A DNA stretch of 64,000 nucleotides from Cinclus cinclus. Taxonomy: Eukaryota; Chordata; Aves; Passeriformes; Cinclidae. The notes under the pieces are model-generated. The model was not told the origin of the DNA, did no database searches, and was given only the letters and a program-made list of their open reading frames with translations. Below are positions 9,945-18,647 of this stretch, piece by piece; the stretch's first letter is position 1, and each line of letters begins with the position of its first letter. The position numbers and the translations under genes were made by a program. The DNA is taken from NCBI RefSeq assembly GCF_963662255.1, contig NC_085084.1:769501-833500 (forward strand), given 5' to 3'.

Positions 9945-11328
9945 GGAGAGAAAGGGAAGGAAAGTTTAGGAAAGGAAAGTTTAGGAAAGGGAAAGGAAAG
10001 AGGAAAGGAAAGAGGAAAGGAAAGAGGAAAGGAAAGGAAAGGAAAGGAAAGGAAAGGAAAGGAAAGGAAAGGAAAGGAAAGGAAAGGAAAGGAAAGGAAA
10101 GGAAAGGAAAGGAAAGGAAAGGAAAGGAAAGGAAAGGAAAGGAAAGGAAAGGAAAGTTTCAGGAAAGTTTCAGGAAAGGAAAGGAAAGGAAAGGAAAGGA
10201 AAGGAAAGGAAAGTTTCAGGAAAGGAAAGGAAAGTTTCAGGAAAGTTTCAGGAAAGTTTCAGGAAAGTTTCAGGAAAGGAAAGGAAAGGAAAGGAAAGGA
10301 AAGGAAAGTTTCAGGAAAGTTTCAGGAAAGGAAAGGAAAGGAAAGGAAAGTTTCAGGAAAGTTTCAGGAAAGTTTCAGGAAAGTTTCAGGAAAGTTTCAG
10401 GAAAGTTTCAGGAAAGTTTCAGGAAAGGAAAGTTTCAGGAAAGGAAAGTTTCAGGAAAGGAAAGTTTCAGGAAAGGAAAGTTTCAGGAAAGGAAAGTTTC
10501 AGGAAAGGAAAGGAAAGGAAAGGAAAGGAAAGGAAAGGAAAGGAAAGGAAAGGAAAGGAAAGGAAAGGAAAGGAAAGGAAAGGAAAGGAAAGGAAAGGAA
10601 AGGAAAGGAAAGGAAAGGAAAGGAAAGGAAAGGAAAGGAAAGGAAAGGAAAGGAAAGGAAAGGAAAGTTTCAGGAAAGGAAAGGAAAGGAAAGGAAAGGA
10701 AAGGAAAGGAAAGGAAAGGAAAGGAAAGGAAAGGAAAGTTTCAGGAAAGGAAAGGAAAGGAAAGGAAAGGAAAGGAAAGGAAAGTTTCAGGAAAGGAAAG
10801 GAAAGGAAAGGAAAGGAAAGGAAAGGAAAGGAAAGGAAAGGAAAGGAAAGGAAAGGAAAGGAAAGGAAAGGAAAGGAAAGGAAAGGAAAGGAAAGGAAAG
10901 GAAAGGAAAGTTTCAGGAAAGTTTCAGGAAAGGAAAGGAAAGGAAAGGAAAGGAAAGTTTCAGGAAAGGAAAGGAAAGGAAAGGAAAGGAAAGGAAAGGA
11001 AAGGAAAGGAAAGGAAAGGAAAGGAAAGGAAAGGAAAGGAAAGGAAAGGAAAGGAAAGGAAAGGAAAGGAAAGGGGCAAGGAAAGGGGCAAGGAAAGGGG
11101 CAAGGAAAGGGGCAAGGAAAGGGGCAAGGAAAGGGGCAAGGAAAGGGGCAAGGAAAGGGGAAAGGAAAGGGGAAAGGAAAGGAAAGGAAAGGAAAGGAAA
11201 GGAAAGGAAAGGAAAGGAAAGGAAAGGAAAGGAAAGGAAAGGAAAGGAAAGGAAAGGAAAGGAAAGGAAAGGAAAGGAAAGGAAAGGAAAGGAAAGGAAA
11301 GGAAAGGAAAGGAAAGGAAAGGAAAGGA
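9945..11328 (+). repeat. Long (GGAAA)n purine array with higher-order variants
   Basis: About 1.38 kb of almost pure purine on the plus strand. The base unit is GGAAA. It is broken by an 11-mer variant GGAAAGTTTCA, dense at about 10153-10500 and sporadic later, and by a 12-mer GGGGCAAGGAAA repeated seven times at about 11073-11156, followed by two GGGGAAAGGAAA units. Uninterrupted GGAAA runs reach about 160 bp (for example 10503-10665). Because the unit lacks stop codons, a spurious 496-codon ORF (Lys/Glu/Arg/Gly repeats) spans it, with Phe/Leu/Ser/Pro-rich ORFs on the other strand. It can be expected to adopt triplex or other non-B structures and to be length-polymorphic. Confidence 0.97.
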
Positions 11329-11762
11329 TCCTTTCAAGACTGAGATGTAAAGATGAAGCAGGGACAGAATGGTATCCTACAGCCATGGAAAGGAAATCTA
11401 CAATGTGCCCCATACAATTGTAGGCAACCCTTCCCTGTCTGTGGCAGCCCAGCCCATTAACGTTCAGGTTCTCTTCAATCAGCTGTGAAGCAGCTCGGTG
11501 GCATCTGCCAGATGTGTTCAGGAACAGCCACTAAACTAGTCTGGCAAAATTGGATTCACTGCTGAAAAATCGAAAGGATCATGAGAATGATTTGAAAAGA
11601 AGAGGAAAAAAGGCAAGGGACCTGCTCTAGAGTGATGAGGCACTGGGTGGGTAGATGTGTTCTGCAGAGGGTGGTGAAGGGCATGCACTTTGTCTTCACA
11701 GACACAGCAGGTGTGAGGCACGTTCTGGGGAGATAAAGTGCATTTTGCTGTGTCCTCAACAG

Positions 11763-11881
11763 AGTGATGCACGACGAGGTGAGTGACACGGAGAACATCC
11801 GGAAGAACCTGGCCATAGAGAGGACCATAGTGGAGGGCTGTGACATATTGCTAGATACCAGCCAAACCTTTATACGCCAAG
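11763..11881 (+). CDS. RASGRF2: RASGRF2 exon: end of DH domain
   Basis: Exon of 119 nt, acceptor CAACAG, donor GTAAGG, with one base of a codon at each end. It encodes [20 protein letters not shown], then [19 protein letters not shown], the last DH helix and the bridge to the second PH domain (about residues 424-463). Confidence 0.96.
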
Positions 11882-13857
11882 GTAAGGCATTCCTCTGCAA
11901 AACTGCCCAGTAATCATGAAAAAAACTGCCCTAAAGGCAGCAGGGCTCGCGCTGCCATTGTCAGGCTGGGCACTGCACTGGGGACTTGTCAGCATCCTGA
12001 GCCTGCCCCCACTCCCTGCAGGGTGAGTCACAAAATGCTCTGAAAACAGGTGATTTTGGGCTGTGGTTACACCTCAGTCCTGTGCTGTTTTCTTCAGGAA
12101 CTATGAAAATCAGCAGCACATGAGTGGCAAAGCCACCATAAGACTTTCAGTAATTCACAATCTGCCTGGGCTGTGGTCCCAAGGGGATGGAGCAGAGGAA
12201 GAACAGCACTCTTTTCCTTCTTGTCTATTGATGGTAGTTTTGGAAACTCTTTCTGTTGTAAATTAGTTACAACAGAGGTGGAGTTTGTTGTTAAGTTCCA
12301 GAAAAACTGTGCTATAATAACATTTCCATTTCAAACAAGGGACAGTTTTTGCCAGGAACTGCAAATTAGTTACAATTCTTTCTTGGTGGTGTTTATTTTA
12401 ACTGCTTATTTTTCTCCCATTTATATTTTACTTGTGGATCTCTTAAAGCAACTTACTGGGTTTCTACACAGTAACTACAGATCTCTAGAGCAGGATTGTG
12501 ACAGGTTTTGCTCCTTTGTGCTGAAAAGCATTAAATGTACTCAGGAAAGGTTAGGAATATAATTTAGGTGCATCCCTTCATGAAACCTTTTCCAGATAAC
12601 CTCAGCAGAACATGTTGTATTTGATGGGACCATATTGCACCTGGTAATTAATAGGCTTTCTGTACATTTTGAAATTAATTTTGTGCTGCTTCTGTAGTTA
12701 TGTGGCTAAACTATGAATTTTTTTGTAATAACTTCCAGTATTATTTTTACAATACACTAACAATATTGTTTTTACAAACCCTGTTCAATTACTTGATTCT
12801 TCATTAAATGTATTCATTTGTTATCTGTGAGGTGTTTTTAAGAGTTATGAATATGGCTTTAAGAGAAAAAACTAATTGTTTTGCACCCACAGCCAAAAAA
12901 TTATAATACTTTGATTATCCTAGGTTGTGTAATGAAATGTACCGTGAAATCTAATTAAATTTTATAATGTTTTTTCAAGATTGTTACAATATATAATGTA
13001 AATATGTATTTTTATTTATTGGTGTTTTCCCATTAAGACTGTCTGATAATGTTTTGTCTGTGTACCCACTGCTTTATCAGTAAAACTTAGATTTGTTTTT
13101 CCTGTGGGAACCAGCCTGAACAAATTACTGTTGACATGTTAGGCCCAGGCCAAACCCTGTAAGTAAATTAAATTCAGATTTATTTCTAGGCACACAGTCA
13201 GAGGACAGTGGGCAGGAGTGTGTGTTACAGAAGGTTGTATCAGATAATCTGGTGGAACATCCACTGCCTGTGATTCTGAGCAAAGGCAGAAATCTGAATA
13301 AAGCAAATGAAGTAATGGACCCCATTTTCCTTTTACATCCGACAGTGGGATCACTTTGGCAGTGATGTCCATCTCCTCTGGATTCAGTTAGGCTTCTATT
13401 TGTTGCGTTGATTACTGTAGATGGGCACAGGAGCCTCTTTTTCAGCTTAAAACAGGAGAGGTGCCACTACCTTTGTTTAGGCTTTTTTGGTGGACGTTAA
13501 TTACAACATCTTTATGTGTTACAGACTCTAAATTTTTAATAAGAGATTGATTTTGTTGAGCTGTAAGTGTTGAGACCACAGGAACTGTCCCTGGCAGTGT
13601 TTTGCTGTTGTGAATTCTCCTTTGAGTTTCTTGGGGTCTGATTTTCCCTGCCTCTTACTTAGGTACAGATTTTATAGTCAAGCACACAAACAAGTGAGGA
13701 ACACTTTCTTTATGAGGCTAAAGGACACTCAGGGAGTCTCAAATCTGTTGACATCCAAACAGCTGGGCACCTTGAGCCCCTCCGGTGCCTTCAAACACTC
13801 TGATGTTTCTGCCATCAGCTGCTGTGGATTTACCTTCATTGATAAAGATATCATAAC

Positions 13858-14045
13858 CACAAAATCATGCAATAGCTGGAGTTGGAAGGGACTTTGGAAA
13901 TCAGCAAGTCCAGTCTCAAAGCAGCACCAGCTGGAGGAGGTTGCTTTCTGCCATGTCCAGTCAGTATTTTGCTGTTACCAAGGACAGGGACTCCACAGCC
14001 TTCCTGAATGAGCAACCTCTTCCAGGGTTTAACCCTCTGAGAAGT
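13858..14045 (-). mobile_element. CR1 LINE 3' fragment
   Basis: Plus-strand sequence GGAGTTGGAAGGGACTTTGG and the following GTCCAGTC / CAGCACCAGCTGGAGGAGG is the reverse complement of the typical CR1 3' end, and the text after it (CCTGAATGAGCAACCTCTTC) continues that match. It is therefore a 5'-truncated CR1 on the minus strand, with its 3' end near 13858. Confidence 0.8.
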
Positions 14046-14118
14046 AAAAACAAACAACAGAAAAGAGAAAAAAGAAAAGTTTTAAAACCCCCCAAACAAC
14101 AGAAAAGAGTAAAGTAAA

Positions 14119-14151
14119 AGTCTGGCTTTCCAGTACGGGGAAAGCCAGACT
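14119..14151. repeat. Perfect 13-bp inverted repeat (hairpin), 7-nt loop
   Basis: AGTCTGGCTTTCC at 14119-14131 and GGAAAGCCAGACT at 14139-14151 are exact reverse complements separated by AGTACGG. It lies just downstream of the CR1 fragment and of a duplicated CAAACAACAGAAAAGAG motif (about 14052 and 14094). Function unknown. Confidence 0.9.
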
Positions 14152-15135
14152 GAGGTGGTAAATCGGACATCTCAATGTAGACTTCTGAATGTTTGGGTTT
14201 GTTTATAAATACAGCCTTTTATATTCCTTGGATTGAGCCAAGGCTGAGAGTGTGGCTGTTGAACTTCTCAAGTGCTGGAAGTGCTTAGGCCTGTGGCTGG
14301 ATAAAAATTCACAGGATTACACTATTGTCCAAACTATAATGTTAGTGGATGTTCCAAAATTAGCTTCACTTGCTCATTGCATCTGTACATTGGCCAGTTG
14401 TGACCATTTTTTTCCTTAAGAGGAAATCTGTGCTAGAGCCAATGCCCAGTTTTGTAAATTACTAAAGCCTGATGGGAATGGCCAAGGTCTTGCTTGGTGT
14501 CAGCCATGCAGAATGTGCAGGAGATGTGCTCCTCTCTGCAAGTTTGAAAGAGGGAAAATACAGTCTCAGTTTTCTGCTTTTAGAGAGACGTTTGCTCTGT
14601 TTTACCTTATTAAATGGTATTTCAGCTCTGTGCAAGAACACTGCTTAACCTTCAGCCCATTATGGCAGAACAGAGTATGTCAGTCCTGAAAACATTCTAA
14701 TGAAAATAAATACAAATAAATAAACAAAAGTCACTTGTAAACTTACTTCAGTAAGCATATCATGTTTATAGGTGTTATCCCTCTGCTAAGCAAAGCAGGA
14801 ATAAAATGTACAGATCGAATATTGCTACCATAAATGTATAGATGGAATTTAAGGACTAAAAGTACCCTTGGAATTTTGTCTGGGAGTTGTTTTGAACATG
14901 CTGGCCTTGCAATGTGGCTTGAGGGACAGTCAGTGTAACATGGAAAAGTCACTGTTCCCACACATGGAAATGATCTCCTCCCTCTCTCCTGCAGCTGAGG
15001 CAGGTTGGCTGTTTGTCCAGGGGAAATGCACAACAGCCAATAAATATTATTTGGGTTTGGATTAGAATGTAAGTGAATCTGAAATGTTCCAAATTCCTTT
15101 GCAGAATTCTAGAGCACTCCACTTTTCTGTTTTGG

Positions 15136-15205
15136 TGACACAAATTGTGTCATACACATTTAGTCTAAATGTGAAATGTCTGCCAGAGAACACTGTTCTC
15201 TGGCA
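15136..15205. repeat. Cluster of three perfect odd palindromes
   Basis: Three back-to-back perfect palindromes, each with a single unpaired central base: 15136-15152 (arms TGACACAA / TTGTGTCA), 15155-15173 (arms CACATTTAG / CTAAATGTG) and 15181-15205 (arms TGCCAGAGAACA / TGTTCTCTGGCA). Together they cover 61 of 70 bp. The third includes AGAACA and TGTTCT half-sites, like those bound by steroid receptors of the glucocorticoid type, but spaced by one base instead of the usual three. Nothing nearby marks it as a known transposon. Confidence 0.9.
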
Positions 15206-16483
15206 AATTTAGCACTGTGTGTTTTCCCATGTTAGTAGAAGTTCACATATTAATAACTTAAGGCTACTCAAATATGTATAGAGAGCTAAGTGTAGAAGAA
15301 ATGTAGATAAATAGCAGCTTTCTTTGGTTGCTGCAATTTCTGTTAATTTAAGATTGCGTATGTGAACTTTGAGAAAGATAATTCTTTAGACAACACAGAG
15401 TAAGAATTGCTAATCTAATATTTAATGGATAACTCTGTCAGGCTGGCACTGTGTCAGGATGCTGCCACTACTTTGAGCTTTGATGCAGCTGTGCTAGCTC
15501 TTATCTGGAAGAGGCAGGACAAAGCCTTCTCCTCCTGCTTGTTCTGCTGTGGCCTTGCTCCTGTCAGGGAGCTAAGCCAGCTGCCTCTTCCCAGCATTAT
15601 TTTCCTTCTGGTTTAGCTGTATTAGTGATGCTGGAACCAGACACAAGCCAGTGTAAAGGTAATAGTGAGGAGAGATGTGTGGGAATGAGATTAGGAGGTC
15701 TCTTGGCTGCCCTGTCTGCTAACAGCAAGTTGTACGGTAGAAATCTTTCTGTTTAATCTACAGAGGAGTTGCACTTCACCACCAAATTTAACTCCTGCTC
15801 CAAATTTGGAGGTGATACACATGGTGGGATCAATCTGGAAAAGTTGGTCACAGACTGAGATGTGAAACAGCAGAGGAGCAGAGCTGTCCCCAGCCTGGAG
15901 CTCTGAAAAGCAAAATTCAGAGTTATGTAAGCAGGTTCAATTTAGTTCAGGAGTGTTTTACTGGTAACACATTTCAGATGAGCTGTGGAGCACTGACAAT
16001 TATGCAGCACAAGATTAGAAGAAATGTGTTTCATTTGCATCTCTCTCAAACACGGGCACACACACAAACTCTTTTCCATCAAAAAGAGCTTTTCCACGTT
16101 CCTTCCATTCTCTGTTTCTTTGGTTTGGAAGTGCCTTGTCTTTTGCAGATGTAGTGGCTGTCAAAGTGGTGTTTGCTGTTCAGCCACATTTCCTGATCAG
16201 TGGCCTCTCAGTGTGTTTAATGGCCTAATCAGCCCTAGATCTAATCCTGCCATGTACACAAGTGTTAGTCTAGACTGTACTTGAGTGTATTTATGATAAG
16301 AAACAAAGGGAACTTGTTCAGTGAAAAAGGGATTGACTTGTGCTTAAAGGAGACCCTGATACACCTTGATACTGGAATGAACAGTTGCATTAATTAATGT
16401 AATGGTATTCAGTGAGTTAACAACTTGAGCCCTTCCTACTAAACATTACTGTAATACAGTGAATTTTGCACTTTCATTACCAG

Positions 16484-16644
16484 GTTCCCTTATCCAGGTC
16501 CCCTCAGTTGAGAGGGGAAAGCTGAGTAAAGTTCGCCTGGGCTCACTGTCTTTGAAGAAAGAAGGAGAAAGACAATGTTTCTTGTTTACAAAGCACTTTT
16601 TAATTTGTACAAGAAGTTCAGGAGGAAAACTGCATCTTCTTAAG
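16484..16644 (+). CDS. RASGRF2: RASGRF2 exon: start of second PH domain
   Basis: Exon of 161 nt, acceptor TTACCAG, donor GTATGG, ending in phase 0. It encodes [20 protein letters not shown], then a [20 protein letters not shown] beta-strand pair and [10 protein letters not shown]: the first strands of the second PH domain, which packs against the DH domain in this family (about residues 464-517). Confidence 0.97.
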
Positions 16645-17619
16645 GTATGGACTTTATATTATAATTTCATTTCCGAAATGAAAACACAACTTTGGTGAAC
16701 TGTCAGCATTTTGCTGTTTTATGGCTTTCACTTGAGCTTTGCATTAGTGGTTATGAACAAAAGTGGGTGGTGCACAGTGTTTAACTGCTTTTGCTTTTCA
16801 TTGCAAACAATAGAATTCAGCCAATTTTCTTTTTTTATACCCAGTTAATTCTAGTAAACTGGGAATTTAGAAACAAGGCATTAATGCATCTATTTGTTTG
16901 AAGTAGTGAATAAATTCAGTGTATGTAGCACTAAATTTAAGTCAGTTTTCAGTGCATAAATCAGTCAGTACAACCCTGCAGAATTGCCAAAGAACATTTT
17001 CCACAGTCCTAATAAAATTAATTTTCAAAGTCAGTTCTGTTTTCCTGAACAACGTGTTCTCTTAAACTAAAATATCATCTAGGAACAATCTAGTTATATC
17101 TATTGAGAATCAGGCTTTCGTGGTGCTGACTTTTGGGTAAAGAGATGTTGGTAGTTCAAGGAATGGATTATGTTGAATAGAATTTTAATTTGGCATACCA
17201 AGAGGTCATTAAGGTTCATGCGCTTTCTCACTTTGCACCTCTTAAATAGTTCAAGTACTTAAGCAAAATAAATACAGTCTAATACCTTTAAAAAACCTTG
17301 TATGTATTTAGCTTAAATTCAGAGGATGAAATTCTAGTTACCTTTCCTGGAACTTGTGTACAAGTCTGTGTGTGCCATAAATTACAGTGTGGTAAATGTG
17401 AAAGAAGTTTTATACATGATACTATTGATCTGTTGGATTAAGAAGATTTAATATGTTTGGGTTTAGTTCTTTGAGGGAAAAAATGTGCGTCATGAAATGT
17501 GTCTTCCTTAGAGCTCTGAGTAATGTAAAATGTTAAAGTAAGGCATGTCAACATTTAAAAAAAACCTGTGACAAATGGGAATAAATAACATTTGTGTGAA
17601 ATGTGCTTTGTTTCCACAG
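16645..17619 (+). other. RASGRF2: Intron of RASGRF2
   Basis: Intron of 975 bp from GTATGG to TTTCCACAG. No repeat or gene recognised. Confidence 0.85.
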
Positions 17620-17686
17620 ACAGGAGGTGTTCTGTCTCTAATAGAGTGCACACTGGTCGAGGAGACAGAAGTGAGTGATGATGATT
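17620..17686 (+). CDS. RASGRF2: RASGRF2 exon: second PH domain, strand and acidic loop
   Basis: Small exon of 67 nt, acceptor TTTCCACAG, donor GTAAGT, phase 0 in and one base of a Ser codon out. It encodes TGGVLSLIECTLVEE and an acidic loop SDDD before the next exon. The loop (TEVSDDD) is the part least like my recollection of the mammalian protein. Confidence 0.95.
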
Positions 17687-18510
17687 GTAAGTTAAATTCA
17701 GCTGTCAGTAGTAAGTACAGTTTCTAGTTTCCTAAAATTAGTACCCTTTTTTTTTTTTTTAAGAGCAAATAGATATGTTTTTATGAATCCAGTAGAATAC
17801 AGTGTAAAACTGATTCAGTAGTATGGCTGTTCCAGTAATGGACATGCTGGCTGGGATGGAAAGTTGTTTTGTTGTATATGTTCCTGCTGTTAACACCCCT
17901 TAATGGATTTACAAGAGGGCTGGCTGGAGAAATCTGGCAAATTATTCACTGACTTTTGTATTCAAGTTCATCCAGGGCACCTTGGAAAATAAAAATTTAA
18001 AAAATAAAATTAAAAAGGAAAACAGCCTTAAATGAACAGCAGATAGTTAGTTTTCTGAAATACATGGGGATTGAGTGATTTTGAATTAATGGTAAGTTTT
18101 TTATCTTGGGCTCCCCACAAGTCTGAATGGCAAGCTGGTTCAAATGGAATTACAAAATACAGTCTCAGACTAATTGTACTGTTACTTATTTTGGCTTCCA
18201 CCCTGCAGTTTACCAAGTTTTGCACTTGAATTGTGAAAGTAGTTTAATTAATTTGAGTGATGCCTGTAGTATGGTGAGCACATATTAGCATACCTGTGTT
18301 ATAAGAAACTTTATATTGAAGAGCGAATCCCAGCACTTTTGTGTTTGGCATACTTGAACAGCAAAACGAATTGTTGGATACCTAATTGTATTTGCTCTTT
18401 ATCAGAAGATGTTTTAAAGCAATTTCCATTGTAAATGAAACCGCTGTTTTCTCCATCTTAAACTCTGACGTTTCACACTGTGACTTTTCCCTCCCCTTTT
18501 GGCTGTAAAG
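17687..18510 (+). other. RASGRF2: Intron of RASGRF2
   Basis: Intron of 824 bp from GTAAGT to CTGTAAAG. It holds T and A tracts (about 17745-17761 and 17990-18017) and nothing else recognised. Confidence 0.85.
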
Positions 18511-18647
18511 CAAAAGGTTCTGGGCAGGTGTTTGGACACCTGGATTTCAAGCTCATAGTGGAGCCCACGGATGCTCCTCCTTTCACTGTTGTCCTTTTGG
18601 CCCCATCACGGCAGGAGAAAGCTGCATGGACCAGTGACATCAGCCAG
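18511..18647 (+). CDS. RASGRF2: RASGRF2 exon: second PH domain
   Basis: Exon of 137 nt, acceptor AAAG, donor GTAGCT. It encodes [18 protein letters not shown], then [20 protein letters not shown] and SQ: the central strands and the start of the C-terminal helix with its invariant PH-domain Trp (in KAAW). The acceptor is AAG preceded by a good pyrimidine tract; the reading frame requires this boundary (two bases finish a Ser codon). Confidence 0.96.

Larger units (their letters stand above)
8760..11762 (+). other. RASGRF2: Intron of RASGRF2 with hexamer and GGAAA arrays
   Basis: Intron of 3003 bp. About half is simple repeat: (AAATAT)n at 9617-9698 and the GGAAA array at 9945-11328. The remaining sequence shows nothing I recognise. 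Acceptor is CTCAACAG at 11755-11762. Confidence 0.85.
11882..16483 (+). other. RASGRF2: Intron of RASGRF2 with CR1 tail and palindromic sites
   Basis: Intron of 4602 bp from GTAAGG to TTACCAG. It holds a CR1 3' fragment (13858-14045), a strong hairpin (14119-14151) and three adjacent perfect palindromes (15136-15205). The remaining sequence is AT-rich and unassigned. ORFs at 12173-12562, 13610-14011 and 15425-15616 show no family resemblance. Confidence 0.85.

Noticed and set aside
10913..11413. Antisense Phe/Leu/Ser/Pro-rich ORFs of 125-166 codons
   Set aside because: Same artefact on the opposite strand of the pentamer array; the ORF at 50322-50822 has the same origin.
9933..11423. 496-codon plus-strand ORF rich in Lys, Glu, Arg and Gly
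   Set aside because: It is the translation of the GGAAA array; the unit contains no stop codon in any frame and the flanks carry no gene signals.
15187..15199. Consensus glucocorticoid response element
   Set aside because: The half-sites are separated by one base rather than the three required for the standard element, so I report only a palindrome.
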